Origin: Pseudomonadota bacterium
Lineage (GTDB): Bacteria; Pseudomonadota; Gammaproteobacteria; Burkholderiales; Burkholderiaceae_C
Direction: 5' to 3'
Length of the DNA: 14,848 bases
Assembly: GCA_018241985.1 (NCBI GenBank)
Contig: JAFECV010000007.1
Location: forward strand, 1-14,848
Under the pieces are notes generated by a model. It was not told where the DNA came from. It did not search any database and saw only the letters and a program-made list of their open reading frames with translations. The position numbers and the translations under genes were made by a program. This document shows, in pieces, positions 1-6,291 of this stretch. Each line of letters opens with the position of its first letter. Positions within the stretch are counted from its first letter, which is position 1.

Positions 1-74
1 TCCATCTCACCCAGGAACTCACGCTTGCGCGTGCGCTTGGTCGTCAGGTTCAGACCCAGGTCGGTTTGCTTCAT
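1..74 (-). CDS. IS5-family transposase, N-terminal fragment (partial at window edge)
   Basis: The visible 24 codons start at an ATG at 74 to 72 and begin MKQTDLGLNLTTKRTRKREF, then LGEM. They share the start (MKQ), the KRTRKREFL block and a closing EM with the complete transposase at 282 to 1265, which begins MKQMSLGESGFERKTKRTRKREFLDEM when read across. This N-terminal basic block precedes the DDE domain in IS5-group transposases. No catalytic residue lies within the window. The frame is open to the edge, so nothing indicates a pseudogene, but completeness cannot be judged. The reading frame is too short to stand alone; I rely on its similarity to the neighbour and on the adjacent terminal repeat. 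Confidence 0.8.
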   Translation of the reverse strand, partial: MKQTDLGLNLTTKRTRKREFLGEM

Positions 75-141
75 GGCTTCGATTGTCTTCGCGCCTCAGC
101 TGCGCATCAGCACAGCGCAGCGAGATTTATGCAGACGTTCC
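1..141 (-). mobile_element. Right-hand end of a second IS5-family element, cut by window edge
   Basis: This is the transposase-start side of an insertion sequence that continues beyond base 1. Its outer end, read inward from base 141 on the minus strand, begins GGAACGTCTGCATAAA. That matches 13 of the first 16 bases of the complete neighbouring element's inverted repeat, so I take base 141 as its terminus. The partial transposase reading frame starts 67 bp inside that end, comparable to 52 bp in the neighbour. The element is related to the neighbour but not a copy of it, because the N-terminal protein sequences differ. The other terminus and most of the transposase are not visible, so it could be intact or truncated. 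Confidence 0.75.
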
Positions 142-145
142 TTAG
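142..145. repeat. TTAG spacer between two IS5 elements (YTAR target-type site)
   Basis: These four bases are all that separates the terminus of the partial element (base 141) from that of the complete element (base 146). TTAG fits the YTAR consensus known as the duplicated target of IS5-group elements. The far side of the complete element is flanked by CTAA (1318 to 1321), which also fits YTAR but is not the same four bases, so this is not a clean direct duplication. Confidence 0.6.
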
Positions 146-161
146 GGAAGGTCTGCACAAC
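146..161 (+). repeat. Left terminal inverted repeat of the IS5-family element
   Basis: GGAAGGTCTGCACAAC is matched 16 of 16 by the reverse complement of 1302 to 1317. This is the end distal to the transposase start. Confidence 0.9.
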
Positions 162-281
162 GCCCGCTGCAGCGAGTGCTGATGCGTGATGTTTCAGATG
201 ACAGCAACCGCACGCCGTTTTGTGGCGTTCAAGGGCTGATTCGGCCCCTGTTGTCGACTCCTTGGGCCGCTGCGGGCGCAC

Positions 282-1265
282 TCATGCCCGGACCTGCCTC
301 AACAGTGTTCGGCGCGCCATCCAAATGTTCGACAGTGCAAACAGCGTGTACAGCTGCGCCGTGTTCTTGGCCAGCCCCCGGTAGCGCACCTTCACATGCC
401 CGAACTGGCGCTTGATGACCCGAAACGGGTGCTCTACCTTGGCGCGGATGCTGGCCTTGATGCGTTCAACCTCGTCGATGAGCTTGTCCACGGGCCGGCT
501 CTTGTCCAGCGCACGGCGCTTGCCCGGGCGCATGGCCACGTGCCAGTGGGCCTGGATGCCCTGGGTTTCTTCACGCTTGACCACGCCCTGGTAGCCGGCG
601 TCGGCAAACACGTCGGCTTCCTCGCCATGCACCAGCGCGTGCGCCTGCGTCATGTCATTGACGTTGGCAGCAGTGCCCACCACGGTGTGCACCAGGCCCG
701 AGTCGGCATCGACGCCAATGTGCGCCTTCATCCCGAAGTGCCATTGGTTGCCCTTCTTGGTCTGATGCATCTCGGGGTCTCTGCTGCCGGTGCTGTTCTT
801 GGTCGAGCTGGGCGCGGCAATCAGGGTGGCATCGACCACTGTGCCCTGCTTGAGCAGCAGGCCTCGGGCAGTGAGCGTGGCGTTGACCGTGGCCAGGATC
901 TGAACGCTCAAGTGGCGCTCTTCGAGCAGGTGGCGAAAGCGCAGGATGGTGCTCTCGTCGGGCAGGTTCCCTTCGTCCATGTCCAGCCCGGCAAACTCGC
1001 GAAACATCGGCGTGTCATACAGCGCCTCTTCCATCGCCGGGTCCGACAGGTTGAACCACTGCTGCAGGAAGTGGACGCGCAGCATGGTTTCGACCGCAAA
1101 GGGCGGGCGTCCGCCTTTGGCCCCGGGCGTGGGCGCGTGCGGGGCGATCAGCGACACCAGTTCGGCCCAGGGCACCACCAGGTTCATCTCGTCGAGGAAC
1201 TCGCGCTTGCGCGTCCTCTTCGTCTTGCGCTCGAATCCGCTCTCGCCCAGGCTCATTTGTTTCAT
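282..1265 (-). CDS. IS5-family DDE transposase
   Basis: This 327-aa protein cuts and joins the ends of its own insertion sequence. An N-terminal domain (about 50 to 130, with GGRPPFAVETMLRVHFLQQW and the DESTILRFRH motif) precedes the RNase H-like DDE domain. The likely catalytic triad is D145 (VVDATLI), D222 (FADAGYQG) and E278 (KVEHPFRVIK). R274, E278 and K285 give the R-(3)-E-(6)-K part of the IS4/IS5 signature, although the preceding Tyr is an Ala here. The length matches IS5-group transposases of about 320 to 340 aa. The ATG at 1265 lies 52 bp inside the right terminal repeat. No frameshift or stop is visible, so the gene looks capable of making active enzyme. It is chromosomally adjacent to tolA but functionally unrelated. 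Confidence 0.95.
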   Translation of the reverse strand: MKQMSLGESGFERKTKRTRKREFLDEMNLVVPWAELVSLIAPHAPTPGAKGGRPPFAVETMLRVHFLQQWFNLSDPAMEEALYDTPMFREFAGLDMDEGNLPDESTILRFRHLLEERHLSVQILATVNATLTARGLLLKQGTVVDATLIAAPSSTKNSTGSRDPEMHQTKKGNQWHFGMKAHIGVDADSGLVHTVVGTAANVNDMTQAHALVHGEEADVFADAGYQGVVKREETQGIQAHWHVAMRPGKRRALDKSRPVDKLIDEVERIKASIRAKVEHPFRVIKRQFGHVKVRYRGLAKNTAQLYTLFALSNIWMARRTLLRQVRA

Positions 1266-1301
1266 GTCGGCAATGTCTCACATTACGCGGGCGGGGCCGA
1301 G

Positions 1302-1317
1302 GTTGTGCAGACCTTCC
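1302..1317 (-). repeat. Right terminal inverted repeat of the IS5-family element
   Basis: This is the reverse complement of the left repeat at 146 to 161, 16 of 16 identical. It is followed by CTAA at 1318 to 1321. The transposase promoter should lie between this end and the ATG at 1265, but I do not see a convincing -35/-10 pair in the 36 intervening bases. Confidence 0.9.
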
Positions 1318-1321
1318 CTAA

Positions 1322-1462
1322 ATGTCGGCGGTTGACCTCAGCACTCGCGCACCGTCAGCGCGGTTCCGCGGCGACGCCGTACATGCTCCCGGGGTATCGG
1401 ATGATGAAAATCCACCGCAAGCCATTGCGGATTCTTCGCTGTGCGCTATCGAATGAATAGCA
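1322..1462. other. Gap between the IS element and tolA
   Basis: In most proteobacteria tolB starts within this distance after tolA. Read on the minus strand, no frame here gives a TolB-like signal peptide and start; the one ATG-initiated frame (from base 1425) has no signal-peptide character and stops at the IS boundary. The gap holds one hairpin (see the terminator entry) and otherwise nothing I recognise. It may be original tolA downstream sequence or DNA brought in by the rearrangement that placed the insertion sequences. Confidence 0.6.
1407..1430 (-). terminator. Weak candidate intrinsic terminator after tolA
   Basis: On the minus strand the sequence forms CCGCAA-TGGC-TTGCGG, a 6-bp perfect stem with a 4-base loop, then TGGATTTTC. 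It begins 33 bp after the tolA stop codon. The T run is only four bases and is offset from the stem by four bases, so termination strength is doubtful. If real, it would end the long unit before the insertion sequences. Confidence 0.35.
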
Positions 1463-2485
1463 TCACCGCTTCGGCCGCAGGTCGATCACCATCTCGGGCG
1501 GCACGCGGCCGTCGATGTCGCGCGGCAGCTTTTCGGTCTTCTGTAGCGCGCGCAGCGCGGCGTCGTCCCAGTCCGGCCGCCCGCTCGACTTGACCAGCGT
1601 CGGGGTGCCGACGATGGTGCCGTCGGGCGCGAGCCGCACGTCGAAACTCGCTGCCGGATTGCCGCTGATCAGGTCCACGTCCGGGAACACCACGTTCGGC
1701 CGCACGGCAGCGGCAATGCGCGCGCCGTAGCCGGCCGACGGTCCGGACGAGTGCTGCGCGCTGCCCTGGGCCGTGGCGCCGCCGGTGGCGTTGGCCATCG
1801 CCATCATGTTCTTCAAGGTCTGCTGGCGCAGCTTCTCTGCCTGCGCCTTGGCCTGGGCTTTTTCCTTGGCCTGGGCTTTCGCTTGAGCTTCGGTCTTGGC
1901 CTGCGCTTCGGCCTTGGCTTCTGCTTGCGCTTTCGCCTGGGCCTCGGCCTTCGCCTTGGCTTGCGCCTTCGCCTGCGCTTCAGCCTTCGCTTGCGCCTCG
2001 GCTTTGGCCTTCGCTTGCGCCTTCGCCTGCGCCTCGGCCTGCAGTTGCTGCTGGCGCTTCTGCTCGGCGAGCTTCTTCTGTAGCGCGGCGTTCTCCGCGG
2101 CAAGCCGCTGCTGCTCGAGCTTTTCCTTCTCCAACCGCTTCTTCTCGCGCTCGATCGCGATGTCGGCGTTGGGGAGCTTGGGCGTCGCCTGCGGCGGGGG
2201 CGGGGCGGGTGCTGGAGTCGGTTGTGGCGTCGGCGCTGGCGTGGGCTTCGGTGCCGGCGCTGGGGGCGGCGGCGGGGGCTGGGTCGCGCGCGGCGCGGCC
2301 TGCTGCGGCACCGACGACCACAGCTCGGCTTCGACCGCGGCGTTCTCCGATTCGCGCCAGTGCACGCCCCAGATCAGCGCCAGCAGCAGCAGCAGGTGCG
2401 CGAGGATCGCCAGCGCCAGCGCCCGGCCGATACCGCGTGGCGGCGGCGGCGCGAACTCGAGGCGTTCTGCGGCGGCGGCGTTCAC
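1463..2485 (-). CDS. tolA: TolA, energy-transducing periplasm-spanning protein
   Basis: TolA links the TolQ-TolR proton motor in the inner membrane to TolB and Pal at the outer membrane, driving outer-membrane constriction at division. The 340-aa product shows the three expected parts. An N-terminal membrane anchor (about 19 to 41) carries His30 in ILAHLLLLLALIWG, where E. coli TolA has its conserved TM histidine. A proline-rich stretch (70 to 104) leads into a long Ala/Gln/Lys/Glu helical region (105 to 222). The globular C-terminal domain III spans about 250 to 340 and resembles the TonB/TolA fold (SFDVRLAPDGTIVGTPTLVK). The start is GTG, 15 bp after the tolR stop, with only a weak ribosome site; I keep it because it leaves a normal-length cytoplasmic tail. 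tolB and pal do not follow. Confidence 0.93.
   Translation of the reverse strand: MNAAAAERLEFAPPPPRGIGRALALAILAHLLLLLALIWGVHWRESENAAVEAELWSSVPQQAAPRATQPPPPPPAPAPKPTPAPTPQPTPAPAPPPPQATPKLPNADIAIEREKKRLEKEKLEQQRLAAENAALQKKLAEQKRQQQLQAEAQAKAQAKAKAEAQAKAEAQAKAQAKAKAEAQAKAQAEAKAEAQAKTEAQAKAQAKEKAQAKAQAEKLRQQTLKNMMAMANATGGATAQGSAQHSSGPSAGYGARIAAAVRPNVVFPDVDLISGNPAASFDVRLAPDGTIVGTPTLVKSSGRPDWDDAALRALQKTEKLPRDIDGRVPPEMVIDLRPKR
1830..2050 (-). repeat. Low-complexity AQAKAEA-type coding repeat inside tolA
   Basis: A degenerate 6-base and 12-base periodic sequence encodes repeated AEAQAK, AQAKAK and AKAEAQ units at TolA residues about 147 to 217. It forms the single long helix that spans the periplasm. 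Because DNA units recur with few changes, it is a likely site of slippage or unequal recombination that changes helix length. It is not a CRISPR array: there are no unique spacers. Confidence 0.8.
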
Positions 2486-2500
2486 GTCAGTCGTCCAGGG

Positions 2501-2935
2501 TCATTTGGCCAATTGCACGGAGAGGCCGACGCGCTTGATGCCCGCGCTCTGCAGCTTGCCCATCACCTTCACCACGGCTTCGTAGCGCACGCTGCGGTCG
2601 GCGCTGATCACCACGGGCACGTCGGCGCTGTCGGCCGCGGTCCCCTGCGCCTGGCGCACCGCATCGACCACGTCGTTGACGGTGACCGGCATCGACCGGT
2701 TCGCGGATTTGAGCTCCATCGACTCGTCCTTCTCGATGATGATCTGGATCACCTCGGGCGGCCGCGCGTCGGCCTTGCCGACGCTGGGCAACTGGATCAG
2801 GCTCGGCGAGATCAGCGGCGCGGTCACCATGAAGATGATCAGCAGCACCAGCATCACGTCGATGAACGGCACCATGTTGATTTCGTTGATGGTGCGGCGG
2901 CCACGGCGGTGGGCGCGGGGAGCGAGAGCCGGCAT
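2501..2935 (-). CDS. tolR: TolR, ExbD/TolR-family proton-channel subunit
   Basis: TolR dimerises within a TolQ ring and uses proton flow to drive TolA. The protein is 144 aa, the usual length. A short basic N-terminal tail (RAHRRGRR) precedes NEINMVPFIDVMLVLLIIFM, the hallmark ExbD/TolR transmembrane segment. D26 there corresponds to the essential membrane Asp (D23 in E. coli). The periplasmic domain (about 60 to 144) ends GIKRVGLSVQLAK. I chose the ATG at 2935 rather than the longer open frame to 3202, because the extension only shadows tolQ and the AGGGAG site after the tolQ stop points to 2935. It lies 14 bp after tolQ and 15 bp before tolA. Confidence 0.95.
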   Translation of the reverse strand: MPALAPRAHRRGRRTINEINMVPFIDVMLVLLIIFMVTAPLISPSLIQLPSVGKADARPPEVIQIIIEKDESMELKSANRSMPVTVNDVVDAVRQAQGTAADSADVPVVISADRSVRYEAVVKVMGKLQSAGIKRVGLSVQLAK

Positions 2936-2949
2936 CTTGCCCGCTCCCT

Positions 2950-3642
2950 TCAGTGGCCGGAGGCCGAATGGCCGCCCAGGTTGCGGTGCAGGATGTTCGT
3001 GAACTCCTCGATGAAGGTCTCGAGCTTGATCGCGACGCGGTCGATGTCGTGCGCGAACCGGTTGTACGCGACCACCGCGGGGATCGCGGCGAACAGGCCG
3101 ATCGCGGTCGTCACCAGCGCCTCGGCGATGCCGGGCGCGACGGTGGCCAGCGTGACCTGCTGCAGCCCGGCCAGGCCGATGAACGCATGCATGATGCCCC
3201 ACACGGTGCCGAACAGGCCGACGTACGGCGACACCGAGCCGACCGATGCGAGGAACGACAGGTGCACCTCGACCGCGTCGACCTCGCGCTGGAAGCTCGC
3301 GCGCATCGCGCGGCTGGCGCCGTCCATCAGCGCGCTCGGATCGGTGATGCGCCGCTCGCGCAGCTTCTGGTACTCGCGCATGCCGCTGGCGAAGATGCGC
3401 TCCATAGGCCCGGCCTGCCGGGCGTTCTGCGCGGCCGACGCGTACAGGTCGTTCAGGCTGGTGCCGGACCAGAATTCGCGCTCGAAATCGTCGTTCAGCG
3501 AATTCACGCGCTTGAGTGCGAACACCTTGCGGAAGATCGCGGTCCAGCTGCCGACCGACACCAGCACCAGCAGCAGCATCACGAGCTGGACCACCCAGCT
3601 CGCGTTGAGCACCATGTTTGCGAACGACATGTCCTGATTCAT
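2950..3642 (-). CDS. tolQ: TolQ, MotA/TolQ/ExbB proton-channel protein
   Basis: This 230-aa inner-membrane protein is the same length as E. coli TolQ and forms the pore that surrounds TolR. Three membrane segments are visible at about 16 to 37, 133 to 155 and 168 to 192, with the large cytoplasmic loop between the first two. T146 in GLFGTVWGIMHAF and T178/T179 in EALVTTAIGLFAAIPAV match the polar Thr residues lining the proton path in this family. The true start is the ATG at 3642, overlapping the ybgC stop in an ATGA (3639 to 3642), which suggests translational coupling. A longer frame reading upstream to 4107 is only a shadow of ybgC. Confidence 0.96.
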   Translation of the reverse strand: MNQDMSFANMVLNASWVVQLVMLLLVLVSVGSWTAIFRKVFALKRVNSLNDDFEREFWSGTSLNDLYASAAQNARQAGPMERIFASGMREYQKLRERRITDPSALMDGASRAMRASFQREVDAVEVHLSFLASVGSVSPYVGLFGTVWGIMHAFIGLAGLQQVTLATVAPGIAEALVTTAIGLFAAIPAVVAYNRFAHDIDRVAIKLETFIEEFTNILHRNLGGHSASGH

Positions 3643-4085
3643 TCTTGCAGCACTTCCAGAATGGGTTGCGGGATTCTCGCGGGCTTCAGCGTGGCGGCGT
3701 CGACCCAGCCGATGCGGATGCGCGCGCTGCACAGCAGCCCATCGGCATCCGGCGCCGTATGCTCCGATTTTAATAGCGCCTGCTGCGCCACGGTGAGCGA
3801 CGCCTGCCCGGCGGCCTCGAGCCGCGCGGTCACCTGCAGCAGGTCGTCGAGCCGGGCCGGACGGCGGTAGCGCACCTGGCTCTCGACCACGATGAACATG
3901 CCGTGGCCATCTTCGCGCAGGCGCCGTTGTTCGATACCGAGCGAGCGCAGCCACTCGGTGCGCGCGCGCTCGAAGAACTTCAGGTAGTTGGCGTAGAAGA
4001 CGATGCCCCCGGCGTCGGTGTCTTCCCAGTAGACGCGCACTGGCAGCGTGAACGGGCCGCCGTTGGTCGGCATCCGCGCCGTCAT
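3639..4085 (-). CDS. ybgC: YbgC-type acyl-CoA thioesterase (hotdog fold) of the Tol-Pal operon
   Basis: The 148-aa protein belongs to the 4-hydroxybenzoyl-CoA thioesterase family. It has the signature VYWEDTDAGGIVFYANYLKF near residues 18 to 37, including the catalytic-type Asp in DTDAGG and the following YxNYLxFxExAR block. YbgC proteins hydrolyse acyl-CoA or interact with acyl-carrier protein at the membrane; the cellular role in the Tol system is not settled. It is the first gene of the standard ybgC-tolQ-tolR-tolA order. The ATG at 4085 overlaps the upstream aminotransferase stop as ATGA and has GGAG a few bases upstream; an in-frame ATG four codons later (MPTNGG) is a possible alternative start. 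Confidence 0.94.
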   Translation of the reverse strand: MTARMPTNGGPFTLPVRVYWEDTDAGGIVFYANYLKFFERARTEWLRSLGIEQRRLREDGHGMFIVVESQVRYRRPARLDDLLQVTARLEAAGQASLTVAQQALLKSEHTAPDADGLLCSARIRIGWVDAATLKPARIPQPILEVLQE

Positions 4086-5275
4086 CCGCGCGCTCCGAGC
4101 AGCGCACGAAGCCGCTCGGCCGCCTCCTGCAGTTGCGACATCGCGCTCGCCGTGGAGAAACGGACGAAGCGGGCCGTCTCTGCCTGGCCGAAGTCGCGCC
4201 CCGGCGTGACCGCCAGATGCGCCTGGTGCATCAGCTCGAACGAAAAGTCCCAGCTGTTCGCGATGCCGCGCTCGGCGCAGACCCGGCCGCAGTCGGCCCA
4301 GGCGTAGAACGCGCCGTCGGGCAGCACCGGCACGCGCAGGCCGACCGATTCCAGCGCGGGAATGAAGAAGTCGCGCCGCGCCTTGAACTCGGCGCGGCGC
4401 CGTTCGTATTCGGCGATGCTCGCCGCCTCGAAGCAGGCGAGCGCCGCATGCTGCGACACCGTGCTCGCGCAGATGAACAGGTTCTGCGCGAGCCGCTCGA
4501 CGACCGGCACCAGCGCGTCGGGCACGACCAGCCAGCCCAGGCGCCAGCCAGTCATGTTGAAGTACTTGGAGAAGCTGTTGACGCTGATCACGTCGTCGCC
4601 CAGCGCCAGCGCCGTGTGGCCGAAGGTGTCGTCGAACGACAGGCCGAGGTAGATCTCGTCGATCAGCGTGATGCCGCCGCGCCCCCGCACCACATCGACG
4701 ATGGCGCGCAATTCATCAGGGTGGATCGAGGTGCCGGTCGGGTTCGACGGCGACGCGAGCAGCACGCCGCGGGTGCGCTCGCCCCAGGCCGCGCGCACCG
4801 CGTCGGCGCTGAGCTGGAAGCGCTCGGCGGCCGAGGTCGGCAGCAGCAGCGCGCGGCCTTCCGCGGCGCTGACGAAATGCCGGTTGCACGGATAGCTCGG
4901 GTCCGGCATCAGGATTTCGTCGCCGGCATCGATCAGTGCGAGACAGGCGAGCTGCAGCGCCGCAGACGCGCCCGCCGTGACCACGATGCGCCGCGCCGGC
5001 ACGTCGACTTTGAAGCGCTCGGCATACCAGCCGCTGATGCGCTCGCGCAACTCCGGCATGCCGGTCGCCTGCGTGTACTGCGTCGCGCCGTTGCGGATCG
5101 CGCGCTCGGCCGCTTCGCGCACCAGCGGCGGCGCGGTGAAGTCCGGCTCGCCGATGTTCAGGAAGATCATCGGCCGCTCGGTATGGGCGACGTCCCGCGC
5201 CAGCTTTGACGCGGCCTTCGCGACCTCCATCACGTAGAACGGTTCGATGCGCTCGGCGCGGGTGGAGATTCTCAT
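4082..5275 (-). CDS. Class I/II PLP-dependent aminotransferase, substrate unknown
   Basis: The 397-aa protein has the aspartate-aminotransferase fold type I. K237 in NSFSKYFNMTGWRLGW should bind PLP as the Schiff base. N178 (SPSNPTG), D206 and Y209 (LIDEIYLG) and R245 are the usual cofactor contacts, and R372 (FVRFSTA) is the carboxylate-binding Arg. The N-terminal IGEPDF motif near residue 42 is typical of the subfamily. The specific amino acid cannot be told from the sequence. It sits 12 bp after nusB and overlaps ybgC by 4 bp, so it is probably co-expressed with both, but no shared pathway is evident. Start chosen: ATG at 5275, weak ribosome site, normal family length. Confidence 0.93.
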   Translation of the reverse strand: MRISTRAERIEPFYVMEVAKAASKLARDVAHTERPMIFLNIGEPDFTAPPLVREAAERAIRNGATQYTQATGMPELRERISGWYAERFKVDVPARRIVVTAGASAALQLACLALIDAGDEILMPDPSYPCNRHFVSAAEGRALLLPTSAAERFQLSADAVRAAWGERTRGVLLASPSNPTGTSIHPDELRAIVDVVRGRGGITLIDEIYLGLSFDDTFGHTALALGDDVISVNSFSKYFNMTGWRLGWLVVPDALVPVVERLAQNLFICASTVSQHAALACFEAASIAEYERRRAEFKARRDFFIPALESVGLRVPVLPDGAFYAWADCGRVCAERGIANSWDFSFELMHQAHLAVTPGRDFGQAETARFVRFSTASAMSQLQEAAERLRALLGARG

Positions 5276-5287
5276 CGGGAGTCGGCG

Positions 5288-5827
5288 TCAGCGCGCCCTG
5301 CCGGCGGCGCGGTCGGCCGCCACCTCATGCGGCCGCAAGGTCGGCGCGAGACCGCTCAGCACCGCGTTCACGTACTTGTAGCCGTCGGTGCCGCCGAATT
5401 CCTTGGCCAGCTCGATGCATTCGTTCAGCACGACGCGCCAGGGCACGTCCAGGCAATGCTGGAATTCGTAGCCGCCGATCCACATCACGCCGTGTTCGAT
5501 CGGCGAGATCTCTTCGAGGCGGCGATCCAGCAGCGGCACGATCAGCGCGTCGAGCGCCGCGGCCTCGGCGATGCAGCCGTGCAGCAGCGCGTCGTAATGC
5601 ATCGCGTCGGCCTTGCCGAAGCCGGCGAGGTCGCGCGTGAACGCGTCGATCGCCGCCGCGTCGTTGCGGCCCACCAGGTGCTGGTACAGCGCCTGCAGCG
5701 CGAATTCGCGTGCGCGGGAGCGGGCAGACCTTGCACCGGCGCGGCGGGCGTTCGCGGCCGGTGCGCGGGTTGTGGGCGCGGTTGGCGTCGGCGTGGCTGC
5801 TCGCGGGGCCTTCGCGGGAGTCGTCAC
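5288..5827 (-). CDS. nusB: NusB, transcription antitermination factor
   Basis: NusB pairs with NusE (S10) on the boxA RNA to prevent premature termination of rRNA operons. The 179-aa product has the all-helical NusB core from about residue 36 ([14 protein letters not shown]) to 161, with the conserved C-terminal block [23 protein letters not shown] split around residues 139 to 161. The first 35 residues are a Pro/Thr/Ala/Arg-rich tail, likely disordered. The start is the GTG at 5827, which overlaps the ribH stop as GTGA; the longer frame reaching 6136 is a shadow of ribH. The order ribH-nusB is very common in proteobacteria. A start inside the tail cannot be excluded but no ATG is available there. 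Confidence 0.93.
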   Translation of the reverse strand: MTTPAKAPRAATPTPTAPTTRAPAANARRAGARSARSRAREFALQALYQHLVGRNDAAAIDAFTRDLAGFGKADAMHYDALLHGCIAEAAALDALIVPLLDRRLEEISPIEHGVMWIGGYEFQHCLDVPWRVVLNECIELAKEFGGTDGYKYVNAVLSGLAPTLRPHEVAADRAAGRAR

Positions 5828-6291
5828 TTGAACTCGCCCAGCAGGTTCGCCATTTCCACCGCGACGCGCGCCGCGTCGCGGCCCTTGTCGGTCTGCCGCG
5901 CGACGGCCTGCTCCAGGTTCTCGGTGGTGAGGATCGCATTCGCGATCGGCAGCCGGTAGTCGAGCGCGACCCGGCTCACGCCGGCCGCGGATTCGTTCGC
6001 GACGAGCTCGAAGTGGTAGGTCTCGCCGCGGATCACGCAGCCGAGCGCGATCAGCGCATCGAACCGGTCCTGCTCGGCCAGTGCCTGCAGCGCCGCCGGC
6101 ACTTCCAGCGCACCGGGCACGGTGACGTGCACGCATTGCGCCGCGGGCACACCCAGCGCCGCGAGCTCGGCGAGGCAGGCGTTTGCGAGCGCGTCGGTGA
6201 TCTGCTCGTTGAAGCGGGCCTGCACGATCCCGATCCTGAGGCCGCTGCCGTCCTGCGGCTTGCGCGGCGCGCCCTGGTCAGCCCCCTGCAT
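5824..6291 (-). CDS. ribH: RibH, 6,7-dimethyl-8-ribityllumazine synthase
   Basis: This 155-aa enzyme joins the ribityl-diaminopyrimidine from RibD with 3,4-dihydroxy-2-butanone 4-phosphate from RibB to give lumazine, the penultimate riboflavin intermediate. Family motifs are clear: the RFNEQIT block near 26 to 32, TVPGALEVP (57 to 65), [12 protein letters not shown] (84 to 95) with catalytic H93, and LTTENLEQA near the C-terminus. The length is normal for the icosahedral or pentameric types. A strong AAGGAG lies 6 to 7 bases before the ATG at 6291. The gene abuts the ribBA stop with no gap and overlaps nusB by 4 bp. Confidence 0.96.
   Translation of the reverse strand: MQGADQGAPRKPQDGSGLRIGIVQARFNEQITDALANACLAELAALGVPAAQCVHVTVPGALEVPAALQALAEQDRFDALIALGCVIRGETYHFELVANESAAGVSRVALDYRLPIANAILTTENLEQAVARQTDKGRDAARVAVEMANLLGEFK

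Larger units (their letters stand above)
146..1317 (-). mobile_element. Complete IS5-family insertion sequence, 1172 bp
   Basis: The element is bounded by perfect 16-bp terminal inverted repeats, GGAAGGTCTGCACAAC at 146 to 161 and its reverse complement at 1302 to 1317. It holds one DDE transposase gene on the minus strand. Its length, single gene and GGAAGG-type ends are typical of the IS5 group of the IS5 family. The 120 bp between the left repeat and the transposase stop hold no supported gene. If the inverted flanks TTAG and CTAA are included, the inverted match grows to 20 bp, which leaves some doubt about the exact outer boundary: an element starting at GGG would have only TA in common between its flanks. 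The element lies downstream of tolA, transcribed in the same direction as the tol genes. Confidence 0.88.

Noticed and set aside
396..1460. Long plus-strand open frame across the transposase
   Set aside because: It is antisense to a clear DDE transposase, is rich in Val/Arg/His/Gly as expected of GC-rich shadow frames, and has no recognisable domain.
1322..1462. Start of tolB after tolA
   Set aside because: No frame yields a signal peptide or TolB-like sequence; the ATG-initiated frame from 1425 reaches a stop at the insertion-sequence boundary.
1830..2050. Repeat array that could suggest CRISPR
   Set aside because: Units are short, contiguous and in frame with tolA, with no unique spacers; it is the TolA helical repeat.
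2222..3637. Plus-strand open frame of about 470 codons over tolR/tolQ
   Set aside because: Antisense to tolA, tolR and tolQ, whose motifs are unmistakable; composition is that of a shadow frame.
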